The notes beneath the pieces were generated by a model, which worked only from the letters and a program-made list of their open reading frames with translations, searched no databases and was not told the DNA's origin. A stretch of 64,000 nt of DNA from Myxococcales bacterium (GTDB lineage Bacteria > Myxococcota_A > Polyangia > Nannocystales > Nannocystaceae), in assembly GCA_020633315.1 (NCBI GenBank), contig JACKDV010000021.1, positions 1 through 64,000 on the forward strand, read 5' to 3'. Positions 51,563 through 62,190 of the stretch are shown here, one piece after another (the stretch's first letter is position 1; every line of letters starts with the position of its first letter). Position numbers and translations under genes: made by a program.

Positions 51563-53202
51563 AGCACGTACCGCATCACGTCGTTGCGCAGGGCCACCAG
51601 CAGCAGCAGGATGATCACCACCAAGCCCACCGCGAAGGAGATCTCGCGTGCTCGCTGCCCCAGCGGCTTGCGGCGGATCGCCTCGATGGTGAAGAACATG
51701 ATGTGCCCCCCGTCGAGGATGGGGATCGGCAGCAGGTTCACGAAGCCGAGGTTGATCGACAGCAGCGCCATCAGCAGCAGGAAGTCCGAGGGGCCCTGCT
51801 CGGCCGCGGTCCCGGCCACGCTGTACAGCCCCACCACGCTCGACAGCTCGCCCAGGTTGCGCTCGAAGGTCACCATCTGGACGAGCGTGGTCCACATCAT
51901 CGAGAGCACCGAGCCGGTCTGCTCGATGGCCGAGGTGAGCGCGTAGGTGAAGCGGCCGCGGATCGGCTCGGGCGGGGCGAGGATCCACTTCTCGTAGGGC
52001 TCGGCGCCGAACCACAGCGACTCGCGATCCTGCTTGTAGACGTCCCGCCACTTGCGGAGCTCCTGGGCCAGCTCCACCTGCCGGGGCCGTCGCTCGCCCA
52101 GCGACTGCACCGTGAGGGTGATGGGCTTCTGCTGCTTCTGCCGCAGGATCTCCTCGAGGAACTCCCACTTGGTGAAGGGCACCCCGTCGACCTCGAGGAT
52201 GTGGTCGCCGGCCTGCAGCCCGGCGCGCCCGGCCGGGGAATCGGGGGCCACGCTGCGCACGAAGGTGTTCGCGGCGAGCAGGCCGGTGGACAGCCGCCCG
52301 TCCTCGTCCTTGCGGGGCAGGAGCTGCGCATGGGCGGACTCGTAGTAGAGGTAGGTGCCCAGCGGGCCCACCACCGGCTCTGCGCGCAGGTAGGTCAGCC
52401 GCACCAGGCCGTCGCCGGTGCCCTCGAGCATGCGCTCGAGCTCCTCGATGGTGCGCACGGGCTCGCCGTTGATCGAGGTGATGACGTCCCCCGTGCGCAG
52501 CCCCTCGGCGAAGGCGGAGGACTGCTCGTCGATGATGCCCACCTGCGGGGCGTAGAAGCGTCGCAGCACGCCCAGGCGGCCCACCGGGGTGACCACGCCC
52601 AGCGCGTTGCGCTGCATCGTCTTCTGCGGGGTGACCACCCGGTCGATGCGCTCGCCGTCACGCTCGATCTGCAGCCGCAGCTCGCGGCCGGGCGCCTCGG
52701 CGATGCGCTGGCTCATGTCTCCCCACGAGCGCACGTCCTCGCCGTCGATGGCCACGATGCGATCGCCCGGCAGCAGCTCGGCCTGATCGGCCGCGGTGCC
52801 GTCGACCACGGTGCCGATGATCGCGGGCGGCAGCGAGGTGGGGGCCAGGGTGAGGAAGTAGAGGAAGTAGATGAGGATCGGCAGCAGCAGGTTGGCGGCC
52901 GGGCCCGCCCCGAGCACGAACATGCGGGCCCACAGCGGCTTGGCGTTGAGGGCCCGGTCGGCCTCGCCGGGGGCGATGCGCTCGCTGGGGTCCTGGCCCA
53001 GCAGCCTCACGTAGCCGCCGAGCAGGATGGGGGCCAGGCAGTACTCGGTCTCGCCCAGCCGCACCTTGAGCAGCGGCGGACCGAAGCCGATGGAGAAGCG
53101 CGGCGCCTTGACGTCGACGAGCTTGGCCGCGATGAGGTGGCCGAGCTCATGGATGATGATGAGCGGCCCGATGAGCAGGATGAAGGCCCAGACGTTGCCC
53201 AC
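51559..53202 (-). CDS. rseP: Site-2 intramembrane zinc metalloprotease RseP
   Basis: 547 residues from GTG 53202; TTG codons at 53205 and 53253 would add 1 or 17 residues and cannot be excluded. The zinc motif is IIIHELGHLIAAKLV in TM1, and the second catalytic motif NLLPIPILDGGH in a late TM. Between them lie two PDZ domains (about 110-200, LLPGDRIVAIDGEDVRSW; and about 205-300, RTGDVITSINGEPVRTIEEL) plus a third PDZ-like part near 330 (GRAGLQAGDHILEVDGVPFT). RseP cuts anti-sigma factors and leftover signal peptides inside the inner membrane. The family normally has two PDZ domains and about 450 residues, so the extra one explains the length. Confidence 0.93.
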   Translation of the reverse strand: MGNVWAFILLIGPLIIIHELGHLIAAKLVDVKAPRFSIGFGPPLLKVRLGETEYCLAPILLGGYVRLLGQDPSERIAPGEADRALNAKPLWARMFVLGAGPAANLLLPILIYFLYFLTLAPTSLPPAIIGTVVDGTAADQAELLPGDRIVAIDGEDVRSWGDMSQRIAEAPGRELRLQIERDGERIDRVVTPQKTMQRNALGVVTPVGRLGVLRRFYAPQVGIIDEQSSAFAEGLRTGDVITSINGEPVRTIEELERMLEGTGDGLVRLTYLRAEPVVGPLGTYLYYESAHAQLLPRKDEDGRLSTGLLAANTFVRSVAPDSPAGRAGLQAGDHILEVDGVPFTKWEFLEEILRQKQQKPITLTVQSLGERRPRQVELAQELRKWRDVYKQDRESLWFGAEPYEKWILAPPEPIRGRFTYALTSAIEQTGSVLSMMWTTLVQMVTFERNLGELSSVVGLYSVAGTAAEQGPSDFLLLMALLSINLGFVNLLPIPILDGGHIMFFTIEAIRRKPLGQRAREISFAVGLVVIILLLLVALRNDVMRYVL

Positions 53203-53308
53203 CAACCAGGAGCATAGACCAAGCGCGGCGGGGAGGCTGCGGTATTGGCGCAAAGCCGGGACGAAGGCTCGGTCGGCCGCCCACGCATGCTAGGATGGCG
53301 GGCACGCC

Positions 53309-54052
53309 TTGGCCGCGAAGAGCGACGACGCGTTGACCTCTGCGGAGCTGTCGCGCCTCCTCGATGACTTCGAGGAGGCGATCGAGGAGCTGCGCATCTC
53401 CTACGAGAAGTACTTCCTCGGGGTGGAGCGCGTTGCGCCAGCGCAGCGGCACAAGCAGCTCAAGGCCCAGCTTCGGCGGCTGGAGCGGCACCACATGCGA
53501 AGCACCGCGCTGCGCTTTCGCCTCCAGGGGCTGCGGGCGCGGGTGGTGACCTACGAGCACTACTGGACCCGCGTGCTGGGGCAGATCGAGCGCGGCACCT
53601 TTCGGCGCGATCTCCAGCAGCGCGCCGCTCGACGGACGGTGACCGAGCCAGCCGGGGCACCCAGGTCTTCCGTCGAGACCCCGCCGCCCGAGATCCCAGC
53701 CTCCGCGCCCGAGGCCCCGTCACCTTCCGCTCCAGCGGCCTCGCCGGGTCGATCGTTGCCACCCCTGCCGCCCACGGGGGCTCGGCTCCCGCCACCTCCC
53801 CCGCCGTCGGGTCCCCCGCCGCCTCCGGTGCCCGGAATGAAGAGCACCGAGGTCCGCGCTCTGTTCGAGAACCTGGTGCAGGCCAAGCAGGCGGCCGGCG
53901 AGGACACCCGTGGTCTCACCGTGCGAGCCCTGGCCCGCAAGCTCTCGCGGGAGCTGCCCAAGCTACAGGAGCGGCACGGCGGCCGGGTGGAATTCGAGGT
54001 GGCCACCGTCGGGGGCAAGGTGACCCTGCGCGCCCGCGCCCGTGAGGGCTAG
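53309..54052 (+). CDS. MXAN_5187-like protein
   Basis: 247 residues from TTG 53309; no ATG or GTG lies between the upstream in-frame TAG (53291) and the conserved region. Residues about 10-105 are a helical domain (LSRLLDDFEEAIEELRISYE, YFLGVER, RHHMRSTALRFRLQGLRAR). A Pro-rich linker (PPPPPPSGPPPPP) follows, then a C-terminal domain (about 190-245: ALFENLVQAKQAAGEDTRGL, LSRELPKLQERHGG). The C-terminal pattern resembles the domain named after Myxococcus MXAN_5187; its function is unknown. It is soluble, without a signal. Confidence 0.78.
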   Translation: MAAKSDDALTSAELSRLLDDFEEAIEELRISYEKYFLGVERVAPAQRHKQLKAQLRRLERHHMRSTALRFRLQGLRARVVTYEHYWTRVLGQIERGTFRRDLQQRAARRTVTEPAGAPRSSVETPPPEIPASAPEAPSPSAPAASPGRSLPPLPPTGARLPPPPPPSGPPPPPVPGMKSTEVRALFENLVQAKQAAGEDTRGLTVRALARKLSRELPKLQERHGGRVEFEVATVGGKVTLRARAREG

Positions 54053-54303
54053 GACCGCTGCGTCGATATCGGCGTTCGATCCTGGTCCGTGACCCAGGCC
54101 CCAGCCCGCCCGTTGCAGCGCCGGCGGTGGTGCCCGATGATGCGGCGCGTCGCCCCCGCTGGGGCGAGTCCCTCGAGGGGGCGCCGTGTCCGCGGTGCCC
54201 TGAATGCACCCTGGCCCCCCTGCGTCTGACCGGACCACGCAAGGCCTTCCGCGCCGAAGGCGACGAGATTAGGGCCCCTACCGCAGCCCAAGGACAGCAC
54301 ACC

Positions 54304-55419
54304 ATGATCCGTTCGCATTCTCCCCTGCTCGCCTGTCTCGCGCTCAGCGTTGCCTGCGCATCCCAGAGCTCGAAGGGCTCGGAAAATCCCGACGCTGGCC
54401 AATACGACGGCTACTACTCCGAGGTCGACGGCAGCGGTGGCAGCACCGCGACCACCACCACCGCCGACGGCGAGACTCGAGCCCCCACCGGCCCTCGTCC
54501 GCAGGCCCGCACCTCCACCGGCACTCGCTCCGGCACCCGCAAGACCGGCAAGGCGCTGACCCTCGTGGCCAAGAAGCCTCCCGTCACCACCGGCGAGAAG
54601 GATCGTCCCAAGCGTGACCTCAAGGGCGAGTTCGTGGTGGACGGGGTGTTCCCCACCGCGGCCCCGGCTGGCAGCTACATCGAGGTCTTCGGCTCGGGCT
54701 TCCCCGAGGATGCGACGCAGGCGAAGGTCTTCGTCGGCGGCAAGCGGCTCAACGTGATCGAGAGCTCGGCGGATCGCATCGTGGCCGAGCTGACCGGAGC
54801 CGTCACCGGTCCGGTGGAGGTCGGCATGGGCACGGGGCGGCTCAACAAGCGCAACCGGGCCAAGAGCAACGTGAGCTTCATCGGCACCGCGGCCGACGGC
54901 GCCTTCGGCCAGCCCCGCACCAAGGTCGGTCACGGCCTGCTCGGCGTCGTCTACGAGATCGATGCCGGCGCGACCGAGGTTCCCGTGGTCAGCGAGCTCG
55001 CCCCCAAGGCGTACATCGCCGTCGATGACCTCGACATCCCCTCGGGCGAGGCGCCCGCGGGCGTGGCGGGTCTCACCCAGAGCTACGCGATCCACTTCAT
55101 GGGCTCGCTCAACGTCCTCGAGGCGGGTGAGTACGACCTGTGCCTCACCGCGGGCGACGGCGCCATCCTCTACCTCGATCAGACCGAGGTGGTGAACGTC
55201 GACGGCTCCGGGGCCGCGCGCGAGGTGTGCGAGGCGCTCTACATCGAGCCCGGCGAGTACGGCGTGGACCTGGTCTACTACCAGGGCGCCGACACCGACG
55301 CGGCGCTGACCCTCACCTGGGCCAAGGACGGCGGCGCCAAGGAGGCGATCCCCTCCGATGCCTTCTTCCCGCCCGAGGACATCTACGGGATCGCAGCCGG
55401 GATCAACCAGGGCGGCTGA
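54304..55419 (+). CDS. PA14/IPT-domain lipoprotein
   Basis: 371 residues from ATG 54304. Signal LLACLALSVAC (lipid Cys18) is followed by a Ser/Thr/Gly linker to about residue 105. An IPT/TIG-like domain follows (about 110-200, VDGVFPTAAPAGSYIEVFGSGF, SADRIVAELTG). Then comes a PA14-like domain (about 215-355) with LTQSYAIHFMGSLNVLEAGE, YDLCLTAGDGAILYLDQTEV and EPGEYGVDLVYYQGADTDAA. PA14 folds often bind carbohydrate, suggesting a surface adhesin or glycan-binding role, but this is inference. It ends in a hairpin shared with the convergent gene. Confidence 0.85.
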   Translation: MIRSHSPLLACLALSVACASQSSKGSENPDAGQYDGYYSEVDGSGGSTATTTTADGETRAPTGPRPQARTSTGTRSGTRKTGKALTLVAKKPPVTTGEKDRPKRDLKGEFVVDGVFPTAAPAGSYIEVFGSGFPEDATQAKVFVGGKRLNVIESSADRIVAELTGAVTGPVEVGMGTGRLNKRNRAKSNVSFIGTAADGAFGQPRTKVGHGLLGVVYEIDAGATEVPVVSELAPKAYIAVDDLDIPSGEAPAGVAGLTQSYAIHFMGSLNVLEAGEYDLCLTAGDGAILYLDQTEVVNVDGSGAAREVCEALYIEPGEYGVDLVYYQGADTDAALTLTWAKDGGAKEAIPSDAFFPPEDIYGIAAGINQGG

Positions 55420-55455
55420 TCACCCGGCCCCTCGAGGGCCGAGACGACCACGGAC

Positions 55456-55485
55456 GCGCCGCGTCGGGCTCGCTCGACGCGGCGC
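55456..55485. terminator. Hairpin between convergent genes
   Basis: An 11-bp perfect stem (GCGCCGCGTCG at 55456-55466 with its complement at 55475-55485) and an 8-base loop lie 36 bp after the PA14 gene and 14 bp after the convergent lipoprotein gene. There is no T-tract, so termination is probable rather than certain. Confidence 0.65.
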
Positions 55486-55499
55486 TCCTGCGTTCGGGC

Positions 55500-56876
55500 C
55501 TACCCCTCGTCGGTCGTGCCCGAGGTGCTGGTGACGTCGGTGGTGCCGCCCACCTCGGCGGAGCTCGGCTCCACGCAGCGCACCCGCACCAGCTCGGGCG
55601 GGGCGGCGGTCTTGCTCAGCATGAACGTGCCGATGCCCCCCGAGACCACCTCGGTGATCGGCGCGTCGGTCTCGTACACCCTCGTCCGCGATTGCGCGGG
55701 CGCATCGGGGAACAGCTTGGTGAGCTCCCAGCGCCCCTCGTCGAGCCGCCCCAGCGCCAGGTCGCGATCCATCTGCAGCAGCTGGGTGTCCAGCGTCAGC
55801 GACACCCGCGAGGTGAGCTCGGTGAAGTCGGGGTCGGAGTTGGGCAGCTGCACCAGGCGCGCCACCTCGCCCCCGTTGCTGAACAGCCCGTAGGCCGCGA
55901 AGCGATCGATCGCCACGCCGTAGGGCGGATCGTCGGAGGGGTCGGGCGAGTACTCCTCGCCGTAGTACCCCTGGGAGTAGGAGCGCAGGATCCCGGCCGG
56001 TACCCCGCTGCCGTCGAGGAACAGCGACACCATGAACACGTCGGCGGAGGTGAGGGGGAAGTCGCTGCCGTCGTAGGTGGTCCGGCGAACCCGCTGGCCG
56101 AAGATCGAGGTCTGCTCCTGTCGTGGATCCTGCTGCACGCCGAGCACCGAGACCTCGGGGTAGCTCAGGCTCATCCGCTCCATCTCGCAGAAGCCCGGCA
56201 CGTCTGGGATCTCCTCGCAGGGGGGCTCGAAGTTGAGGCGATGCCCCGGCGAGACGCGGATGAGCCCAGTGTCGGTGCTCAGCGTTGCGACCCACACCAC
56301 CAGCACGGCGTCGATCGAGAACGGGGGCAGCGACACCATGGCCGGTCCGTTGGGCAGGAAGAACAGCTCGCGCGGCCAGCTCGTGGTGTCGCAGGGCGAG
56401 CACAGCTCGTCGTCGTGGGGGAAGCTCACCAGGTTGTCCGAGCCGAGCACGGGCCGCACGGGATCGTCGGGGGCGATGCGCAGCAGCTCGAACAGCCCGG
56501 GCTCGTCGTGCACCACCCACACCCGGTCGGAGTCGGGGTCGGGGCGCAGCGACAGCGCGAACGGAGAGGAGGGGGCCAGCTCGATCGGGATCTCCCGCAT
56601 CACCCCCGAGGGACCGACCTGCTGCACCACCAGCACCTCGTCCCCGGTGGTGCCGGTCCGTCGCAGCAGGACCCAGGCCGCGTCGCCGGTGCCGCTGTCG
56701 GCCGCCACGTCGATCACCTGCTCGCCGGGCCCGTCGCCTACCCGCCGGGCGATCGAGACCACCTCGAGCTCGTTGCAGTTCTTGGACAGCTTGAGCTCGA
56801 TCTCGGGCAGGCCCTCGCCCTCGCATCCCTCGAGCGCGAGCAGGAGCGCGAGCGCGAGCCGGGCCCGGCGTCTCAT
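55500..56876 (-). CDS. Lipoprotein, translationally coupled to bioA
   Basis: 458 residues; ATG 56876 overlaps the bioA stop (ATGA). The signal MRRRARLALALLLALEGC gives lipid Cys18. The body is beta-rich and acidic with repeated strands (VIDVAADSGTGDAAWVLLRR, FALSLRPDPDSDRVWVVHDE, PRELFFLPNGPAMVSLPP), as in propeller-like surface proteins, and three Cys. The C-terminus ends in a Thr/Ser/Gly-rich tail (GGTTDVTSTSGTTDEG). No family is recognised. The close coupling to a biotin-synthesis gene has no obvious functional logic and may reflect operon packing. Confidence 0.82.
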   Translation of the reverse strand: MRRRARLALALLLALEGCEGEGLPEIELKLSKNCNELEVVSIARRVGDGPGEQVIDVAADSGTGDAAWVLLRRTGTTGDEVLVVQQVGPSGVMREIPIELAPSSPFALSLRPDPDSDRVWVVHDEPGLFELLRIAPDDPVRPVLGSDNLVSFPHDDELCSPCDTTSWPRELFFLPNGPAMVSLPPFSIDAVLVVWVATLSTDTGLIRVSPGHRLNFEPPCEEIPDVPGFCEMERMSLSYPEVSVLGVQQDPRQEQTSIFGQRVRRTTYDGSDFPLTSADVFMVSLFLDGSGVPAGILRSYSQGYYGEEYSPDPSDDPPYGVAIDRFAAYGLFSNGGEVARLVQLPNSDPDFTELTSRVSLTLDTQLLQMDRDLALGRLDEGRWELTKLFPDAPAQSRTRVYETDAPITEVVSGGIGTFMLSKTAAPPELVRVRCVEPSSAEVGGTTDVTSTSGTTDEG

Positions 56877-58231
56877 CCGAGCACCTCCTGCACGACCTCG
56901 ACGGTGACCTCGGCGAGGCGATCGAGCTCGGCGTCCTCGATGCTCAGGGCGGGCATCCAGTAGATCGTGTCATGGAGCGGGCGCAGGAGCACGTCGCGGC
57001 GCATCGCGGCCTCGCGCAGGGCCAGGCCCAGCCTCCCGTCGGTCGGGCCGGGGTGCTCGGGGGAGGGGGCCACCTCGAAGGCGGCGATCATGCCGGCCTG
57101 GCGGTGGTGGCGGATGGCCGGGCAGCGCTGGGCCACCGCGCGGCGCCGCTGCGCCATGGCCTCCACGCGGGCGGGCAGCCGCGCCAGGAGGTCCTCCTGC
57201 TCGAACACCTCCAGGCTCGCCCGGCCCGCGGCGCAGGTGACGGGGTTGGCGGTGAAGGTGTGGCTGTGCAGGAAGCTCCGCGCCGGCGCGCCGCGGAAGG
57301 CGTCCTCGAAGCCGGCCCGCACCAGCACGGCCGACAGCGGGAGCACCCCGCCCGACAGTCCCTTGCTCAGGCACAGCAGATCGGGGCACACGCCGGCGTG
57401 CTCGCTGGCGAACATCCGGCCCGTGCGGCCGAAGCCCACCGCGATCTCGTCGGCGATCACCAGGATGCCCAGGCGCTGCGCCTCCTCGACGATCCGGCGG
57501 TAGTAGCCGACCCCCATCATCTGCATGCGCCCCGCACACTGCACCAGCGGCTCGAGCACCAGCGCCGCGAGCTCGTGGGCGTGCTCGCGCAGGGTGGCGA
57601 CGGCGGCCTCGGCCTGCGGGGTGTCGGCCCCCAGCTCGGAGGTCAGCTGCTGCGGCTCGTGATCGGGGTGGGCCGGCACCGGGAGGTAGATGGGCTCGAC
57701 CAGCAGCGGGGCGAAGGTGCTGCGGTAGGCGTCGCTGCCCGAGACCGAGAGCGCGCCCAGGGTCTCGCCGTGGTAGCTGTTGGCCAGCGCGGCGAAGCGC
57801 GTGCGCTCCTCGTGGCCGCGCTGGCGGTGGGACTGGAACGCCAGCTTGAGCGCGACCTCGATCGCCGCCGAGCCGCAGTCGGCAAAGAACACGCGCCCGT
57901 AGTCGGGGCCCTGATCGGCGCGGGGCCGCGGGGCGGCCTCCAGCAGCGCCTCGGCCAGCTCCACCGCGGGTGCGTGGGTGAAGCCCGCGAACATCACGTG
58001 ATCGAGCCGCCCCACCTGCTCGCGGATGGCGGCCACGATGTGCGGGTGGCCATGGCCGTGGATCGAGGTCCACCACGAGCCGATGCCGTCGAGGATCCGG
58101 CGCCCGCCCTCCGTCTCGAGCCACGCCCCCCGGGCGGCCACGATGGGGGTCACGGGGAGCCGGGCCAGGTCCTCGAAGTGGGTGGCGGGGTGCCATAGCA
58201 CCCGGGCGTCGCGGGCCACGAGGTCGTCCAT
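56873..58231 (-). CDS. bioA: Adenosylmethionine-8-amino-7-oxononanoate transaminase BioA
   Basis: 452 residues from ATG 58231. Class III aminotransferase of biotin synthesis, converting KAPA to DAPA with SAM as amino donor. BioA-specific signs are the N-terminal LWHPATHFEDL and GIGSWWTSIHGHGHPHIV. The PLP site has DEIAVGFGRTGRMFASEHAG and the Schiff-base Lys in LLCLSKGLSGG, while HSHTFTANPVTCAAG and VLLRPLHDTIYWMPAL complete the fold. No bioB, bioD or bioF is in the window. It has a lipoprotein gene fused by overlap downstream and a receiver gene 46 bp upstream. Confidence 0.94.
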   Translation of the reverse strand: MDDLVARDARVLWHPATHFEDLARLPVTPIVAARGAWLETEGGRRILDGIGSWWTSIHGHGHPHIVAAIREQVGRLDHVMFAGFTHAPAVELAEALLEAAPRPRADQGPDYGRVFFADCGSAAIEVALKLAFQSHRQRGHEERTRFAALANSYHGETLGALSVSGSDAYRSTFAPLLVEPIYLPVPAHPDHEPQQLTSELGADTPQAEAAVATLREHAHELAALVLEPLVQCAGRMQMMGVGYYRRIVEEAQRLGILVIADEIAVGFGRTGRMFASEHAGVCPDLLCLSKGLSGGVLPLSAVLVRAGFEDAFRGAPARSFLHSHTFTANPVTCAAGRASLEVFEQEDLLARLPARVEAMAQRRRAVAQRCPAIRHHRQAGMIAAFEVAPSPEHPGPTDGRLGLALREAAMRRDVLLRPLHDTIYWMPALSIEDAELDRLAEVTVEVVQEVLG

Positions 58232-58277
58232 GGGTCGGGCACGGTATCAGGGCGACGGCCCGGACACCCGTGCCGCG

Positions 58278-58685
58278 CTACCCGGGCACGACGGCGGACG
58301 CGCGCGCCAGGGCCAGGCAGTCCTCGAGCTCCTCGAAGCCGAACGGCTTCTCGAGCCGACGCAGCACACCGCGGGGCAGGGGGCGCTCCCACGCGGCGAA
58401 GTAGCTGCTGGTCAGCACGATGCCCCGTGGACCGCCGGGCTGCTGCAGGTCGTCGAGCAGGTCCGCGCCCTGCTGCCGGGGCAACAGGAGGTCCACGAAG
58501 GCCACGTCGATGTCGTGGTGGCGGCGGCATTGCTGCCGGGCCTCCTCCGCCGTGCCGGCGGTGTACACGACGCCCACGCCGAGAATGGTGAGCTGCTCCG
58601 CCACGGCCATTCGCACGACGGCATCGCCATCGACCACCAAGGCGCTGCTCACGAGCACGGGGTGCTCGGACGTGGCAGGACTCAT
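58278..58685 (-). CDS. Single-domain response regulator with altered acid pair
   Basis: 135 residues from ATG 58685 (a GTG at 58694 is possible). The receiver fold is readable: SALVVDGDAVVRMAV in the acid-pair position, phosphoacceptor Asp in VAFVDLLLPRQQG, switch residues in IVLTSSYFAA, and Lys in LRRLEKPFGFEEL. The usual consecutive acidic pair (DD/ED) is split as D-G-D, so phosphorylation may be weakened. There is no output domain. A TTCTCA-N8-TGAGAA inverted repeat sits directly before the start. Confidence 0.85.
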   Translation of the reverse strand: MSPATSEHPVLVSSALVVDGDAVVRMAVAEQLTILGVGVVYTAGTAEEARQQCRRHHDIDVAFVDLLLPRQQGADLLDDLQQPGGPRGIVLTSSYFAAWERPLPRGVLRRLEKPFGFEELEDCLALARASAVVPG

Positions 58686-58687
58686 CG

Positions 58688-58707
58688 TTCTCACGCTTCG
58701 ATGAGAA
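58688..58707. promoter_or_regulatory. Inverted repeat before the receiver gene
   Basis: TTCTCA (58688-58693) and TGAGAA (58702-58707) form a perfect 6-bp-arm inverted repeat with 8-base spacer, ending two bases before the ATG at 58685. It could be an operator or a translation-controlling hairpin. Confidence 0.4.
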
Positions 58708-58805
58708 TGCTTCCGGCCCGCGGGAAAGGCGAACGCAAGATTGGCGCAGTGCTCGGGCTCCGTGGACCCGAACCTGCAGTGGGCGCGATCCCCCGATACG
58801 ACGTT

Positions 58806-58840
58806 TTCGAGGCCGTGACGCGGGGCGTCACGGCCTCGAA
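58806..58840 (-). terminator. Terminator hairpin after citrate synthase
   Basis: A 15-bp perfect stem (58806-58820 with 58826-58840) and a 5-base loop lie 29 bp after the gltA stop on the minus strand. There is no T-tract in that direction, but stem strength and position fit a transcript end. Confidence 0.75.
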
Positions 58841-58869
58841 GGGCCCGGTGGGCCGGGTACCGTCCGCGC

Positions 58870-60153
<1,284 letters not shown>

Positions 60154-60333
60154 CAATCCTCCGCGGCGCACTGCGCCCAGGTTCACGCCCGCCTTTTAGA
60201 TCGGATGAACGGCCTTTCGCGAGACCCCAGAGCGTTTTTTCGTTCCCTGGGGGCACTCTCGGTCGCAGTCGCGGGATTCTCGACCCCGTGAGTTGACTCT
60301 CTGGTGCAGGCGGTGGCCAACGCGCGCTCGAGC

Positions 60334-62052
60334 CTAGGCCGGGGGCGGGGTCGACGGGCGTGGCCGGAGCAGGGCCCGGGCCGACTCCACCAGCACCCCC
60401 AGTCCCAGCAGCACCAGCACGCCGCCCATGATCCTCAGCAGCGGGTCGTCGAACTCGCCGAGGTTGACCACCATGGCGCCGAGGGTGGACGCGAGCATGC
60501 CCAGGGCGGGCAGGGCCGCGGGCCAGGTGGGCCAGCGGCGCTTGCGGAGGTAGAGGGTGACCATCACCAGCGTGAGCGCGGCCAGGAGCTGGTTGGTGGT
60601 GCCGAACAGCTGCCACAGCGCGAGCCCGGCCGGGCGCTTGCTGATCACGCCGCCCGGTCCCACCACGTCGACCTCGTAGAAGGCGAACACCGCGATGACC
60701 CCACAGGCCAGGGCCGAGGCCACGTAGCGGTTGCCGCTGAGCGGGATGCGGAAGGTCGCGCCGATCTCCTCGATGTTGAAGCGCAGCAGGCGGGTGGCGG
60801 AGTCGAGGGTGGTCAGCGCGAACGAGACCACCACCATGGCGATGAGCGCGGCCGAGAGGTCGGCCGGGATGCCGAGGCTGGTGAGGAAGGTGGTGGTGCC
60901 CTGGATGAAGGTGTCGATCTTCTGCGGCAGCGCCTGCACGCCGGCCCAGCTGCGATAGACGTCGTGCCAGTGCTCCGACGAGGACAGGCCCGCGGTGCAG
61001 GCCAGGGTGGCCAGCAGGCCCAGCAGGCTCTCGCCGATCATGGCGCCGTAGCCCACGGGGCGGGCGTCGCTCTCCTTGTCGAGCTGCTTGGCGGTGGTCC
61101 CCGAGCTCACCAGGCCGTGGAAGCCGCTGGCCGCCCCGCAGGCGATCACGATGAACACGAAGGGGATCATCGAGGGCGCGCCCTCGGGCGAGCTGCGCAG
61201 CGGCGGGGCCACGAACTCGTGCCCGCCGAAGAACAGGCCCAGGTAGGCCAGGCCGACGCCCAGGTACAGCAGCAGCGAGTTGAGGAAGTCGCGCGACTGC
61301 AGCAGGGCCCACACCGGCAGCACCGAGGCCACGAAGGCGTAGCCGAGCAGCAGCCAGGTCCAGGTGCCGGGGCTGGGCCAGGCCGACTCGGGCAGGCCGA
61401 GGGTGGGCAGGCGCATGCCCAGGCCGATGCTCAGCAGCTCGAGGGCAAAGCCCACGATGGCCACCCACAGCAGCCGCACCCCGCGGCGGTACAGCAGCCA
61501 GCCGCCGATCATCGCCACGATCACCAGCAGCCCCGAGGGCAGCACCGCCTGCGGGTAGCCGGGGTGGCCGGGCGCGAGCTCAAGCGAGAACAGCCGGGCG
61601 ATCACGTAGACGAACACGCCCATCGCCAGCGCCACGCCGAAGAAGATGATGAGGTGGAAGAGAGTCCGCGCGCTCGGGCTGATCACGTCGCGCGCCACCT
61701 CGCCCACCGACTTGCCCTGGTTGCGCACCGAGAGCACCAGGGCCGAGAAGTCGTGCATGCAGCCCACGAAGATCGCCCCGCACACCACCCACACCACCGC
61801 GGGCACCCAGCCCCAGATCACGGCGACGGCGGGGCCGAGCATGGGGGCGAGGCCGGTGATCGAGGCGAAGTGGTGGCCGAAGAGGATCGACGGGCGCGTG
61901 GGCACGTAGTCGATCTCGTCGCGCAGGGTGTGCGCGGGCGTGGGGCGCGAGTCGTCGAGCCGGAACACGTCGCGGGCGAGGAAGCGCGAGTAGATCCGGT
62001 AGCCCACGTAGTAGGCGGCGAAGGCGCAAAGCGCGACGATGGCCGGGCTCAT
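60334..62052 (-). CDS. cstA: CstA-family carbon starvation/pyruvate transporter
   Basis: 572 residues from ATG 62052 with AAGGAG about 6 bases upstream. About 15 membrane helices and the CstA signature are present: YVGYRIYSRFLARDVFRLDD, ILFGHHFASITGLAPMLGPA, GCMHDFSALVLSVRNQGKSV, SGTTAKQLDKESDARPVGYG, GTTNQLLAALTLVMVTLYLR. CstA proteins import pyruvate or peptides under nutrient limitation. Length is shorter than E. coli CstA (about 700), matching the compact subfamily. Expression under starvation is known for the family, but no control site is evident here. It is divergent from the Cys-rich lipoprotein gene. Confidence 0.93.
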   Translation of the reverse strand: MSPAIVALCAFAAYYVGYRIYSRFLARDVFRLDDSRPTPAHTLRDEIDYVPTRPSILFGHHFASITGLAPMLGPAVAVIWGWVPAVVWVVCGAIFVGCMHDFSALVLSVRNQGKSVGEVARDVISPSARTLFHLIIFFGVALAMGVFVYVIARLFSLELAPGHPGYPQAVLPSGLLVIVAMIGGWLLYRRGVRLLWVAIVGFALELLSIGLGMRLPTLGLPESAWPSPGTWTWLLLGYAFVASVLPVWALLQSRDFLNSLLLYLGVGLAYLGLFFGGHEFVAPPLRSSPEGAPSMIPFVFIVIACGAASGFHGLVSSGTTAKQLDKESDARPVGYGAMIGESLLGLLATLACTAGLSSSEHWHDVYRSWAGVQALPQKIDTFIQGTTTFLTSLGIPADLSAALIAMVVVSFALTTLDSATRLLRFNIEEIGATFRIPLSGNRYVASALACGVIAVFAFYEVDVVGPGGVISKRPAGLALWQLFGTTNQLLAALTLVMVTLYLRKRRWPTWPAALPALGMLASTLGAMVVNLGEFDDPLLRIMGGVLVLLGLGVLVESARALLRPRPSTPPPA

Positions 62053-62190
62053 GGTGCTCCTTTCTAGCGCGACCGGGGCCGGCGCGGGGGGGCGGAGCGC
62101 GGGACCCCGGGGGATCCCCGTGTGATCCGGGGCATGCGGCGGGGGTCATCCCCCGATGACGAACGCCGCGAGCGCGCTAGGATCGAGGGC

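Noticed and set aside
53147..53560. Minus-strand frame beginning MLLVGG across the RseP start
   Set aside because: It offers an ATG near the RseP start but in a different phase and reads out of the site-2 protease motifs; it is a shadow.
60225..60250. CCCCAG...CTGGGG hairpin with a T6 stretch upstream of gltA
   Set aside because: The T-run lies inside the loop, not after the stem, so it is not a usable terminator for either neighbour; probably chance within the promoter region.
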